Shown here: positions 22,443 to 33,780 of the stretch, in pieces
How the letters are laid out: each line of letters starts with the position of its first letter
Position numbering within the stretch: position 1 is the stretch's first letter
Assembly: GCA_033239125.1 (NCBI GenBank)
Contig: BSWB01000002.1
Location: 88,284,560 to 88,348,559, forward strand
Origin: Fagopyrum homotropicum
Lineage: Eukaryota > Streptophyta > Magnoliopsida > Caryophyllales > Polygonaceae
Direction: 5' to 3'
Length of the DNA: 64,000 bases
Program-made: the position numbers and the translations under genes
Notes under the pieces: model-generated
What the model was told of the DNA's origin: nothing
The model's database searches: none
What the model saw: only the letters and a program-made list of their open reading frames with translations

Positions 22443-22445
<3 letters not shown>

Positions 22446-22518
<73 letters not shown>
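22446..22518. repeat. (TA)n microsatellite beside the Helitron
   Basis: About 36 TA units directly flank the Helitron insertion. The other LTR has a shorter TA tract at 29402-29447. The Helitron inserted into this A-T tract, and the tract length then diverged. Confidence 0.95.
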
Positions 22519-22522
<4 letters not shown>

Positions 22523-22996
22523 ATGTTAATCCAAAATATTTAATTAAAACGAGGTTATAATTTTCGGTCTCCAAATTTTATCAAATTGGAATAGAAAATG
22601 CGGAATATTATCGGGATAATTAATCCATAACTATCTTGTAAAAGGGGCATCCCTAAGCCACGTTTCTTAACCACTAAGAATCGGAATAGCGACTCTTTTG
22701 ACCGTTTTGCCTTTCCATATTATTTCATATCTAGGACATATTCGATGTCCTGATCATTTCTCTCAACTATATTTTTATTAATTGGAGCTCCCAAATGCTC
22801 CAAATAACACCGGAGGGTAAAAATAATTACCCGGGGGAAAAAGTAAAAATTTCCCCAAACGTCCAAAATTACGCGAGGAACATAACGGTGGGACTCATAC
22901 TCATCACTTGCGAAATCTTCGCGAGTTATATGTCAATTACTATCAATGATTAAGTTAATCAACATTACTTAGAATTCGAAAATTCTAGCTATTACA

Positions 22997-23010
22997 TAAC
23001 ACACCCCTTA
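22997..23010 (-). promoter_or_regulatory. Polypurine tract of Tekay-like copy 1
   Basis: On the - strand a T-run, then AAGGGGTGTGTTA, lies directly before the LTR start TGTAATAG. The tract fixes the 3' LTR and the element orientation. Confidence 0.88.
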
Positions 23011-23149
23011 AAAAAAAGTTTCGTCCCGAAACTTGAACAATTCCCAAATCCTCTCGGACCCATACGCCGAGGTATAACTCTCACTCTTTCTATCGGAGGT
23101 ATCACATCTCCGTTCAAAAGATCACAACCTATAACAATCTACAACCTCA

Positions 23150-23520
23150 AGTATAAACGTGGAGGAATCATCACTCCAGGAAACAGGGCCATAACGCTAT
23201 CCAAAGGCGTAGAGGAATCACGTCTCTCTCCATACCACATCACAAGGCATAGAGGAAGCACATCTCTAGCCAAAACATATCACAAGCATAGAGGAAATAC
23301 GTCTCTAGCAAACCATAATCATATATATCGTATGGAGGAATCACATCTCCACTAAAACTATGTCCATCAAGGTAGCATGGAGGAAAGAACCATCTCCAGC
23401 TGAATCCTAATCACACTCAAATAGCATGGAGGAAAAAACCATCTCTAGCTATAAATATAATCATACTCGGGTAGCGTGAAGAAAGTAATCATCTCCAGCT
23501 ATAGCATACATCACGCTAGC
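23150..23520 (-). repeat. Degenerate repeat array before the polypurine tract
   Basis: About eight units of roughly 40-60 bp share GCATGGAGGAA (or GCATAGAGGAA) followed by a CATCTCCAGC-like word. The equivalent array is at about 40010-40330 in copy 2. It lies between the chromodomain remnant and the polypurine tract. No coding frame is conserved across units. The function is unknown. Confidence 0.7.
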
Positions 23521-23694
23521 ACATCAAGATCTACTAAGATCATAAATCACATCATAACTAGCATGAAATAACACATCAAGGCATATAAGCATATAAGCAC
23601 ATAAGCACAACATTCATCAAGATAGCACTAAGATATACTCGTGCTCCCACAAATGGGTTTGTCCCAACATATACTCTGGATAGTTCCTTAGGAC

Positions 23695-23948
23695 ACTATC
23701 CTCAGTCTCTCACATCGCCTCTTCAGGTCTTCATCTCGACTATTATATCCTCAATATGGGAATGTCTTTCGAATGCAAGCGTTTCATATCTCATTCCAAG
23801 AATGTAATCGAATGTTCAACAAAAGTGTGGTTGGACTCAACCACCAAATCATCGTAACTCACAAGGTGTCTCGAGTCTGGTATATACTTCCTAAGTTGAG
23901 ACATATGAAACACTGTGTGAATATCCTCTAATCTCAGAGGCAAAGCTA
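23695..23948 (-). pseudogene. Integrase C-terminus and chromodomain remnant, Tekay copy 1
   Basis: On the - strand the frame reads ALPLRLEDIHTVFHMSQLRK, YIPDSRHLVSYDDLVV and HTFVEHSITFLE, then a TGA stop. It continues DMKRLHSKDIPILRI, two stops, SR, stop, RPEEAM, stop, ET. The order HPVFHVSQLRKYIPD followed by a block ending WxxRPEEATWE is the integrase C-terminus plus chromodomain of plant chromoviruses. The stop after FLE, the TGA before RPEE and the TGA after EEAM also occur in copy 2 (40500-40751). Confidence 0.85.
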
Positions 23949-26666
23949 AACATCATGTTGCCTTCACAAAACTGATCAAGATCTCAAGTAACCGACATAT
24001 TGGAAACTCAGTTCCCCTTTCCATAATAACACAACTAACGTCTCACAGCTGAGATACCTCCAGCCGGACATGAACTCTCACTTGAACTTTAGAGGTTAAC
24101 ACCTCTTGTCTACACACACAATCTGGCGACTATGTAGAGCCAACACTCTTCCTTTAATCATCGTTACTCGAACTATAAAATCCTGAGTCTGGTCATGTGT
24201 TATTTCCACTACTACTGCTAGATCACTTCTAGCATAAAGGTGTATGGCATCTACGCCCATACAATGCTTCTCAAGGACATTCCCGAAGATAAACGTCAAT
24301 CACTGTTATATAATAACTCAATAATGGAAGGTAATATAATCATCCACGTTTCCCATTCAACTTATAACTAATAATAGATCTTTAAGATCTAGATAATCAT
24401 CTCTAACTGACCATCTGTCAGGGGGTGAAGTGTAGTCATGAGGTACAAACTCGTCCCCAAAGCAGTCTGAATCTGCTGCCCAAAATCTCAACGTAAAAAC
24501 ATCCATCTCAATCAGAAATGATCGTTCTCGGTATACCATGAAGTCTCACTATCCGTCTAGTGTACTCCTCAGCCAATTCATTCACTAGACATGTCCTTCT
24601 GATAGAAATGAAACGTGCTGGTTTCATTAATCTATTACCAACAATCCACATAACATCAATCTTCTACTGGGTCACAATCCCATAACAAAGTACACAGAGA
24701 TGTCCTCCCAAATTCTACTACTACACTGTTAGTGGGTGGGGCTTATATCTAGATCAGAAATACTCTATCTGGACCTGCTGACAGGTCACACACTGTATCA
24801 CAAATCTGGTTATATCGGCTTCATACAATATAATCGTCTCATCTCGTGGTACATCTTACTCGTACCTGAATGTATTGAATAAGGCGTATAGTGGGTATAC
24901 CGTAATATTCTCTGTCTCCATCTGCATCAGCAGGTACACAAAAGCAGTCATGACTTTTCACAGTCCATCTACTCCCATGGAGAACTATGGTGCCTCAGTA
25001 CGAGACATCCTTTCTCTAAACCTTGTCAAGGTCGGGCAAGTCTCTTGCTTCTGTTGGACTTCATCCAACAGACCAGGTAGAACCTCTGAGGTATAACTGG
25101 GTATCCTCATCAAGGAACTGATTGTTCAACTCTAGCCAAGCTAGATCTCTTTGAAGTTGAGGCTGAACTATCAGTCTCACAATCATCTTCTCTTGGAGCG
25201 TCTTTCCATTCAAGTTATCGACGACAACGTTCAACTTCTCTGAATGATATGGAATCTTCAAGTCAAATATTCAACCCTTGTTGCATAAAATATACTTCAG
25301 ATTCCTATGATCTATAGAAATCTGACATGAAGATCACACCGGTACGGTCTTCTCAAAAGACTCGCAAATGAATACGTAATCATATAAAATCCTTCCTCAA
25401 AGCATTGGTAGCAATCGGCTGAGCCGAGAAAACTACGTATCCCTTAATGTTCATTAGTATCTCCCATGTTACAACATACTTAATTCTCGCCAGGTCAACC
25501 ATGATCCCACTGGCGGAGACAACATGGCCTAAAAAGGCTACCATTGGCATCTCAACTTACACTTAGAGAGCGTAGAATACAACCCTCTATCTCTCAAAAT
25601 CTGCAGAAAGGTCCTTAGACGATCGGTCTACTATTCTCTACTATGAGAGTATACCGACATGTCATCAATGAAGTCCACCACCAACTAATCAAGGAAGTCG
25701 ATGAAGATATTGTTCATCAACTCCATAAAAACTACTAAAACAATCGTCAACCCAAATGACATCACTACAAACTCGTAGTGTCCATAACGGGTATGAGATG
25801 TTATCTCATACACATGTTGCTCTCTCATCCATGACTAGGGATATCTTGAGCACAAATGAATCCTGAAAACACAATTGCTTCTTGAAGCTAACTCATCACG
25901 TCGTCAATACGGAACATCGAACCTACTAGGGTAAAGAAGCCCGTTTCAGTCAAATTTTAAAGTTATCAGTACAATATCTCAACAAGCACCATATAGTGTG
26001 GCTTTCCCATTCAATCTTATATCATGCTTCAACTCGATACAATGTCCACACTCCGCTGAGGTGGCAACTAGACGGTTCAGTAACATGTCTATAAACTCAT
26101 AAACAGCTGGAATACGTTCCAATGTTGGACTATCTCGCTCCTTCATGGTATAACATTAGAATGCGTCACATCCCTGTGCTATCAGCTCGCTGCGCGTACA
26201 GTCCTGATGACAAACCCGTCTCTTCAAAGGTCTTAACCTCAGAAGACCTCTATTTAACTCAACTCAGTAAAGACTATAATAGTCTTACTATTAAAAGCTA
26301 ACACCACATGATATGTATTCATCCAAACCATACACATAATGACTTCCTCATGCACCTACGACATGACAAAGAAGTCTGCAACCATACACGAGTCCCTGAA
26401 ATAAGGGAACAAACATGCATCTCATGGGTATCTCAGACCCAAAAAGGTAATCCTACAAAGGAAAATCCACCTTTTACTATATACCAAAATTCAACCATTA
26501 ACGCATGCATCGAAAGACATGACGTGCATAGCACTCACAACAAGCAAAACTCCACCAGGTAAACCATTAATGAGAATGGTACCTATAACAGCTAACACTC
26601 ATAGCTCCTCTTCATATCATCACTCAATGTCAGATCCATGCTCCTCAGGTATCACTGAGGTCATTA
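23949..26666 (-). pseudogene. Decayed pol (RT, RNase H, integrase) of Tekay copy 1
   Basis: No long frame survives. Recognisable pieces on the - strand are GHVVSASGIMVDLAR near 25480-25530 (end of RT) and IPYHSEKLNVVVDNLNGKT at 25261-25205, which corresponds to the conserved YHPGKANVVADALSRK at the RNase H/integrase border. A stretch near 24096-24299 is not recognised. Compared with copy 2, about 240 bp are missing around 25265-25350. The order from gag to chromodomain is normal. Confidence 0.7.
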
Positions 26667-27300
26667 CTATAGCCGCCACTTCCACTCTTTCTGCACCGGA
26701 AAGAGGAAGGTCTTGTTGGGAAGAAACACCACCGTGCTAACAGAAAGGGCCAGATGACCTATCTCACCACAAGTGAAACAAGCTATCAGTGCCAAAGGGC
26801 ACACAAAACGCAAATGATCTGGATAGGAACAATTGAAACATAATCGTCCCATCCTTGCAACCTGTGCAACTGAAGGGTAACTCGACCTTCGTCGTCCTCC
26901 AGGAATGATCTCACTCTTGAAGTGAACTTGTAAAGGCAAGCCCTGTCGACAAAACTTCTCTCTATGCCCTGCTTTACCACTCGTAAAGCATATGATGGGC
27001 GCCTTTGGGCACACAGCTCGCCAGTGTCCCAACTTCCACGCAATTAAAACACTGTAGTTCCTTGCTAGTCATCTTCATGGCCAAATCATCACTAGATTGT
27101 CCTGATATTGGACTTGGTTCCCCATTCATCATCTTTGCTTCTCCAGTAACTGATTCAGTCCATTGCTTCTTTCCGGATCCAGAAGCTTCAGTTGATCTCA
27201 CAATTGTTGGTAAATCCGGTGTGGATCTACCCGCTATCACTGCTTCATATACTTGTTACATATATTCTTGAAACTTGGATCTACTCATGGAGACACGATC
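26667..27300 (-). pseudogene. gag with several zinc knuckles, Tekay copy 1
   Basis: On the - strand 27240-26974 encodes an Ala/Ser-rich stretch ending in a damaged knuckle (CFNCVEVGTLASCVPK). 27032-26667 encodes CFTSGKAGHREKFC, CFNCSYPDHLRFVC and CFTCGEIGHLA. Four CCHC-type knuckles were originally present. In copy 2 the second knuckle is intact as CFTCGKAGHRAKFC. The upstream gag core is not readable. The product would package RNA; it is broken by frameshifts. Confidence 0.78.
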
Positions 27301-27704
27301 AGCCTCTTCAAACTCGTTCTCTGCCATAGGCGAAACAACAGCGAAAACTGGTCCCTAACTTATCACCACTAGAGGAAGAGGGGTGTACCCCTACCTCATC
27401 CCACTACAGATACTACTCAAGTCTGAGTCATTTGTAGGATATACGCACCTAATCTTAAAAGGCTATATATATGCCATAGGTATCGATATGTATATAATAC
27501 ATCCACATAATCCATAGTACACACAGATATATATACATATCTACGCTGCAGAGATCCATGGCAGAGGTGACGACTTCTCGTACATTCTATCCCAAAACCA
27601 CACTTAAAACCAAAACCTTTGAAAACGTCAGATCCCATGTGGGCTCTGTTTATTTTACCTATCAAACCCCATTGCAGGTAGCAAGTGCCCTTGTTGTCAA
27701 CCTC

Positions 27705-27716
27705 GCTTTGATACCA
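27705..27716 (-). promoter_or_regulatory. tRNA-iMet primer binding site, Tekay copy 1
   Basis: TGGTATCAAAGC on the - strand starts four bases after the LTR end at 27721. It matches the initiator-Met tRNA primer site apart from one base (usual TGGTATCAGAGC). Confidence 0.85.
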
Positions 27717-27720
27717 ACTC

Positions 27721-29396
27721 TGTAACACCCCGAATCCGCAGGACTCGGGATGTCACATTGGGCTAGGATCTCACAATGGATCCTGACCCTAGCCTGACAA
27801 CAAGTTCACTGGACCTTACAACGTGGCACTGACAGATATAAAACAAATACATAAAACAGTATAAACTGTATGACCCAAAGAAAAGAAAAAAAAAACAACA
27901 TAGCCGAGTATATAAAACGACATCCTCACATAGGAGATACAAAAGATCATCCTCACGCAAGAGGGGAAACACAACAACCCCAAATCAACCACCTAATGTA
28001 CGAGAGTCCTCGGCCTGTCACCCTGCCAGATCACCCAGTAGCGCCTAACCTGTAAACATCTACAACACGGTATGAAACCGTTAGCTAACCATACACATAT
28101 ACAGAGTAATGCATAAGCACAATCACACATAGGGAAAGATAAACATATCAGCATGCTTTCACTCATTTACCCATTTATTCATCTCAATATAATAGTCATT
28201 CACTCAAATCGTATAGATATAGTATATATGAAACTAGGTGACACGAGGACCGATACATCCTCGCCTCTGAGCCTGCTAGCCAACCGTACTAGTATCGGTC
28301 ACACAATCCGTGTACCCTATGGGAGTGGATTGCGCCCTTCCTGTAAACCGGTCTGGCCTGACATCAGAGAACCTCCCAGACTCCACGACGGGATGAAAGG
28401 GAAAGGTTATCACAGCCACGCAGTGGGGCAATCAATAAAACATAGGTCGGTGAATACGACATCACATGCTATCATAGCACACATATAAAGCACACACCAC
28501 TCATGCAAACACCCAATATAAGGATGGTAGCTAAGTAAGTCCTATAGACTTACCTCAACCTCGTATAAAGCTCAACCACAACTGGATCACCTCAATACTG
28601 GAGGGACAACACAGCCTATAGACAAGGCATAAAGAGATGTCACATCTCTTATCAAACAAAGGGTCACACCTAGACCCAAAGGGATCCATAGGGATCATAT
28701 ACATCCTATAACCTCGAATAACATGTTAAACCTAAAAGCCACATCAGGGCACAAATCCAACTCATGATATCATCACCAACTAAAATCCCGTAATTACCAG
28801 AATAATGTAACGAGCATAATGGAAATTCCAATTATCCATTTTAACCAACTTAAGGTCAATTTATACTAACCCGCAATACGGAAAACGAATAAATTCATAA
28901 CTTATTCGTTACTAACCCGATATACGAACCGGAAGAAGATCCGAACTCCTGGCAATGCAGGGAGTAAGAGCAAGGTATCAGACTCAACGTTCGGCGGCTC
29001 GCGGTGGTCCGTCGGCATCCCGATAGCGGTAAACGGAAGCTTTACCAAAAAGCTAACAAACGGAAAATAAATTGGTACCACGTTGAAGAGAACAAGATAA
29101 GGGACTCGATGGTACAAACAGATTTGTAAATGGGCTAAAAACAAACGATACTTGGAATGTTAAAGATGGAACGTACATATGTTTGGTTTCACTCGGTTTC
29201 TTCTCTGAAACACTTACCAAATGAAGAAGATGATATGTTCTGCCGCCTTTCTACTCTCTTTATCATATATAAAATTATGTATATATATCTATATGAAATA
29301 AGTGCAGCCGCCTTTGTGTCCTCTGTATAAGTGAATACATAGCAATCTCTTTTGTAGACATATGTTTACATTTGAAAAGTAAACTCTCTGCAGCCG

Positions 29397-29452
<56 letters not shown>

Positions 29453-29926
29453 ATGTTAATCCAAAATATTTAATTAAAACGAGGTTATAATTTTCGGTCT
29501 CCAAATTTTATCAAATTGGAATAGAAAATGCGGAATATTATCGGGATAATTAATCCATAACTATCTTGTAAAAGGGGCATCCCTAAGCCACGTTTCTTAA
29601 CCACTAAGAATCGGAATAGCGACTCTTTTGACCGTTTTGCCTTTCCATATTATTTCATATCTAGGACATATTCGATGTCCTGATCATTTCTCTCAACTAT
29701 ATTTTTATTAATTGGAGCTCCCAAATGCTCCAAATAACACCGGAGGGTAAAAATAATTACCCGGGGGAAAAAGTAAAAATTTCCCCAAACGTCCAAAATT
29801 ACGCGAGGAACATAACGGTGGGACTCATACTCATCACTTGCGAAATCTTCGCGAGTTATATGTCAATTACTATCAATGATTAAGTTAATCAACATTACTT
29901 AGAATTCGAAAATTCTAGCTATTACA
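27721..29926 (-). repeat. 5' LTR of Tekay-like copy 1
   Basis: A 2206-bp LTR, TGTAATAG...GGTGTTACA on the - strand. It is the partner of 17083-22996 and has the uninterrupted Helitron target. A (TA)n tract lies at 29402-29447. It lacks the 23-bp palindromic-core repeats seen in the copy 2 LTRs, so copy 1 belongs to a different LTR subfamily. TSD TGTAC follows. Confidence 0.93.
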
Positions 29927-31291
29927 TGTACGGACTGAGATGGATAGCAAAGGTATATGTCTAAGGTAGGATATAGTACGGTGAAGTTCCAACACCCTTT
30001 TATCTCACCCAAAGGATTCTACTTAACGGATGTTGAGTCTCATCAAGAAGAGGTTCTGAGGATAGGATTGTACTCTCAATACCAAAATCAAACCCAAGGA
30101 ACTTTAAAGAAGGACAAAGGTAAAGGCTTTGACACTCTCCACCTTAATAGAGGGGTTTGTATCCTCTATTATCTAGAACTCGTAGAAGCTTACAACCAAG
30201 CAAGGCTAAGGGTTAAAAAGGTTCACAAAGGTTAGGACTTAGGTAATCTTTAACTTTAGATAAAGGCAAAAGCGAAACGTGTAAAACAGAGGAAACCACG
30301 GCTGGATCTTGGGAAACCACGGGCGTCGTTCATGAAGAACAGGCCACGGAAAACCTCATTCGAGGGTTTCTGTCTCACAACTATCAGGATCCGATCTGTT
30401 AAGGCTCAATCTATCATCATTTGTACCACAACCATCAACCCTTCACCCTAGAATCGTAGGAGGTTTAGCCAACAATAATCATCATATTGAATTCAAGGTT
30501 AAGAAAAGAAATCAAGAATGGCATGCACCAAGAAGAACACAATGAAGAACAATGATAACTCAATAATCAATCTTCAAATATCAATAACTGAATCAAACAA
30601 CGAATAATCCCAAAATATGTGTTCTCAAAGACAATAATCAAAAATCAAGGACAAATCTCACAAAATCTCCAAGTCGGGATCAAGAAAACTCTTCAATCTT
30701 CCTCCGATGGCGAAACAATCAAATTTCAAATGTAGAGAAATCCTAAGTATGGAACTGAATCCAAATGTGTCGTGTATATGCCGTCCTCAAAAATGCAGCC
30801 GTCGACCTCCTTTTAAAAGATAAAATTAGGTCTAAAGGCTTCTTTCTTTCGTTGCTGACGTGACAATAACGGAACGGTCTTTTCCGAAGAAAACCACGGG
30901 TGATGTCATCAGAACCACGGCCGGGTTTGTCCCATGATGACTCTCGACCTTTCTTTCCACGTGTGAAAATCAAAGAAATACCAAAATCCCAGCCGTGCAA
31001 GTCCCTTTTTGGGCCGTGGTTCCTCTTTTTCGATGCTTTTATCCTTTTCTTCATTTCATACTCCTTCCTATGACTCTCCAATGCTTCCTAATGAACTCCA
31101 CATCGACCAATACTTTATAAATGCTCCTTTCCCACTCCAATTCAGCGTCAATTCACCTAACATCACGACAAAACTTGTGTAGATCTCGATTCCAAAATAA
31201 TAGGTGAATATGCTCACATGTCCATGTACCCAAAAGAAAGGGAAGAACTACCTGTATGCACATCTAAAGTACGTCATATTTTATGCTATCA

Positions 31292-32767
31292 AAATACCCC
31301 ATACTTGCCTCTTGCTTGTCCCCAAGCAAGGTATAAATCTAGAATACAAAGATGTATGAAATATGAATGCAAAGACAAGGAAAAACACAATATTTTTGAT
31401 TTCGTGCTTCTATTCATAGATCGCTCTCTACTCTTGTTTTATAGATTTCCAAAAACCGTTATGTAAACAAAAGACTCATGTCTTGAAAGAATAATCAAAT
31501 CTTGCAAAAGTTTTCAAAACAAGCATCATAACTTGAATCAAAATCAAAATCAATCATGGGAAAAATCCAATTTGGACCACAAAGTCAAACAACAATCTCA
31601 AAGATCTTAAGGTCTTTCAATCGAAGGTCAAGAAACGTGTTAGGGTGGGATATGTATAGGATATGTGTTGCAAAGTCCGGGAAAGAGGACAATAACATCA
31701 CAACTTCTTTAAGCATAGTTCAACAACCACCAATGAGAGTTTTGCTCTTCTTTTTCAGCAAATTTTTTTTACTTTACTTTTTGAGATCAAGGACAGAGGT
31801 ACACAATAACCGAAGCCTAGGAAATCAGCATTAACTCAATTATTCGAGTTGCCTCAAACAGTAATGCACATACATTGACTGTCTAGGAATATCGCTCAAT
31901 CTGACTTTGGTAAGACGAAAACACCCGGCTATGTGAATGGTGCCGAGTTACTCATCATCATGATTGACTTCCCCAAACCTATTTGCTAGCACACTTCGCC
32001 ACTTTCAACTTCAAACTTTACAACTTTTACGCAATTGCATCCTAATTCCCGGATAGGTAATAAGGGGCAAATTATATATACACGAGGACATAGGAGGTGA
32101 ATTAAGAAGAAGAAAGGAATGAAAATCAAAGTGCCTTAATCTTATCAATAAGAAGCGCAAGAACTTATAAAGCGGTTTCAACCTTCAATTTCTCAACATG
32201 ACTTAGATCAAATTCCAAATTATCAAACTTGCAAAACGTTCTATCTTCAATTTAGCCGTAGGGGAGGCATGGGAGTTCCGCAGGGGCAGCGACTTTACTG
32301 CTTTGGAAACGCTTGACTATTCATCTACCAACATTTTTGTCATCAATGCGCAGGTGCGGCCTAGTGTCACCGCGGGGGCTGTGACAGTGTCGCTTGAGCT
32401 TCTCTAACCCATTGGCAAGGGGCGTAGGGGCGCTGACATGGGCCTCCAAGCGGTGTCACCGCAGGTGTGGGGAAAATCCGGTGCGGGGGTGGTGACAAGG
32501 GCCTTCCGGGCATTGGTGAGGTGCAAGGAGGAGCGTTGGGTGCGGAATGTCGCCGCGGGGATGGGGCTCCTCTGCCACGAGGGCGGCTGACCGAGAAAAG
32601 GTCGTCTTGATCTTCTTCTTTCCTACACGTATTTTTTCAAGTGTTGCTAAATCCTTATATATCCTCATTGTTGACTCCTTCATCTGGGTTTAAATGTAGC
32701 AACATAATACAACTACTAGACTCCGAAAAAATGCTAAAACTACCTAGATGTGATAGTGATTTCATCA
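31292..32767 (-). other. Athila/Tat-like 3' region and an LTR fragment
   Basis: On the - strand, CTTGGGGACAAGCAAG (near 31310-31330) and CAAGTATGGGG lead into the LTR at 31291, typical of sequence just before the 3' LTR of Athila/Tat elements. Further right, 32240-32600 is GC-rich with recurring GTGTCACCGC and GTGACA words. At 32767 (- strand) a probable LTR starts TGATGAAATCACTATC, directly after a purine tract. The border between this LTR and the 3' region is not resolved. No gene is visible. Confidence 0.5.
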
Positions 32768-33439
32768 CCTATTAAACTCCCCCATGATTACACTCTTACT
32801 CGTCCCGAGTAAACCAAAAATCTAACCAATGTGAATCAAAAGCCTCAGGAAGCATGATGAAGAAGAGAGGTGTCAAGAGGAAAAACAAAAAATCTATTAA
32901 ATTGATGTGAGAAAAGGGAAAAACTACCATCCTTATCGTTCCAAGAGTGGCCTGCCTGAAATACTCCTTATATCTCCTCTTCTTATGTCGTCAACGCCAC
33001 ACAAGGAGAATCTATCACTCGGATTTTGCTCATTTTACCAAGGCGCTCTTCCGGGTTTTCACCTTGACACCTTCTTTTTTCTAAATTAATCTTACCAATT
33101 CTCACATCCCTGAACTCCACTTTTGCACCAACCTAGAGTTGGTCGGACTACCTTCTTTTTGCCTAAGCCGCCCTTTCAGGTTTTCAGCTTATCCAATGAT
33201 TTTTCATGCCTTTTTCAAATTTTATCTTTTTCTCTTTTTTTGACTAAATTTGTAACATTACAAATCAACATAAAACAAGTGTACAAACAAGTAGATGCAA
33301 CATAGATTCCTCCCCCATGCTTGAAGATCACTTTGCCCTCACAGTGTGAAAAATGAAGGAAAAAATATAATGTGGAGAAGGGATAATGAGACTCACTGGT
33401 AGGATGGTCCGACTGGACCATCCAGGTCGTGTGGTGGGT
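32768..33439 (-). other. 3' untranslated region of a Tat/Athila-like element
   Basis: On the - strand there are two purine-rich signals, CAAGCATGGGGGAGGAA near 33300 and AATCATGGGGGAGTTT near 32785, the second directly before a probable LTR start. This arrangement is common at the 3' ends of Athila/Tat elements (recalled). A perfect hairpin, GGATGGTCC-GACT-GGACCATCC, lies at 33402-33423. No conserved frame is present. Confidence 0.5.
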
Positions 33440-33780
33440 ACGGGAAGTGGGAGAAGAAGTTCTCTTGATGCTGGTGGAGTTGGGTTATCTAGCGGCCTTG
33501 CTCGTCCAACCGGTCAAAAATCCTCCGCTCAATGCCTACGTGCCAAGCCTGCTGTTGTTCATCAATATAAGTTGTCATCCGTTGCTCATACCCTGTCTAC
33601 CAGTGCTGCTGCTGCTCATGCATCCTCCTCTCATAGCCAGACTTCCATTCTGTCTTATGGTCACGGAGTGATGAAGAGACTCGTTGCTCAAATCCTTTTT
33701 GCCACTCGTTTTGCTAAGTGGTCAGGGCTCTCATCTGACCAAGAATCTTTGCATGGAAAGGGTTTATATCATCAATAATG
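33440..33780 (-). pseudogene. Repetitive coiled-coil-like ORF of an Athila/Tat-like element
   Basis: The - strand reads QNEWQKGFEQRVSSSLRDHK, TEWKSGYERRMHEQQQHW, a stop, TGYEQRMTTYIDEQQQAWHV and GIERRIFDRLDEQGR. Two in-frame TAG stops interrupt it. A unit of about 22 residues repeats with the pattern W-x-x-G-[FYI]-E-x-R-[VMI]. The charged, Gln-rich sequence suggests a coiled coil. Its position just upstream of the 3' purine tracts fits an extra 3' or gag-like ORF of this element group. I do not know the protein's function. Confidence 0.5.

Larger units (their letters stand above)
18772..22445 (-). mobile_element. Non-autonomous Helitron carrying gene fragments
   Basis: On the - strand the element starts TCTTTACTATATTAAAAATG (a typical plant Helitron 5' end) and ends CTAG. 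A hairpin, GCGCGTGC-GTA-GCACGCGC, lies seven bases before that end. It sits between A (18771) and T (22446) without target duplication. The other LTR of the same Tekay element, at about 29400, gives the empty site. No Rep/helicase frame is seen, so it is non-autonomous. Inside, in the same orientation, are fragments resembling PPR, RPS15 and EB1 genes with splice-like borders, plus a duplicated GC-rich 5' segment. It inserted after the Tekay-like element. Confidence 0.92.
17083..22996 (-). repeat. 3' LTR of Tekay-like copy 1
   Basis: About 2.24 kb of LTR plus the 3674-bp Helitron at 18772-22445. It matches 27721-29926 closely on both sides of the Helitron. A 111-codon open frame at 17516-17851 is present identically in the other LTR; it runs opposite to LTR transcription and is not called a gene. 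The right end CTATTACA abuts the polypurine tract. Confidence 0.9.
17083..29926 (-). mobile_element. Tekay-like chromovirus, copy 1, with Helitron insertion
   Basis: A 12.8-kb insertion with perfect 5-bp duplications TGTAC at 17078-17082 and 29927-29931. The LTRs (17083-22996, including a Helitron; 27721-29926) read TGTAATAG...GGTGTTACA on the - strand. PBS TGGTATCAAAGC and a polypurine tract confirm the orientation. The interior holds degenerate gag with zinc knuckles, RT/RNase H remnants, and an integrase C-terminus with chromodomain remnants. The LTRs differ at only a handful of sites outside the Helitron and the (TA)n tract, so the insertion is young, while the coding part is full of stops. 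Tekay/Del is the best guess within chromoviruses. Confidence 0.88.
8150..31291 (-). mobile_element. Athila-like composite element, with nested insertions
   Basis: On the - strand this reads: LTR (31291 to 16794, interrupted), tRNA-Asp PBS, partial gag, truncated LTR (15757 to 14450), tRNA-Asp PBS, gag, protease, RT, RNase H, integrase and 3' sequence to about 8150. The Athila lineage is supported by the RT block YSKLNVATRKDHFPLPFIDQ, protease LCDLGES...ILGRPFLATSG, integrase ending LRLFPGKLKSRWTGPLV, and a PBS matching tRNA-Asp. A solo CRM-a LTR (9329-10134) and a Tekay-like element (17083-29926) interrupt it. The gag-LTR junction at about 15757 shows that two copies were fused by recombination. 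All coding parts are broken. Confidence 0.8.
16794..31291 (-). repeat. Athila-like LTR split by the Tekay-like element
   Basis: The LTR parts are 16794-17082 and 29932-31291, about 1.65 kb after removing the insertion and one 5-bp duplication. On the - strand it starts TGATAGCATAAAATATGACG at 31291, directly after the purine-rich CAAGTATGGGG. At its other end the expected TG/CA terminus has mutated (TT at 16794-16795). This is the only complete copy of this LTR in the window. The - strand PBS lies next to its 3' end. Confidence 0.75.

Noticed and set aside
29289..29504. ORF with a long Tyr-Ile run on the - strand, and a similar one at 45301-45549
   Set aside because: It is a translation of a (TA)n microsatellite.
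31292..33439. Possible env-like gene in the Athila/Tat 3' region
   Set aside because: No frame with a signal peptide or membrane segments was found. Only short frames and noncoding 3' signals are visible.
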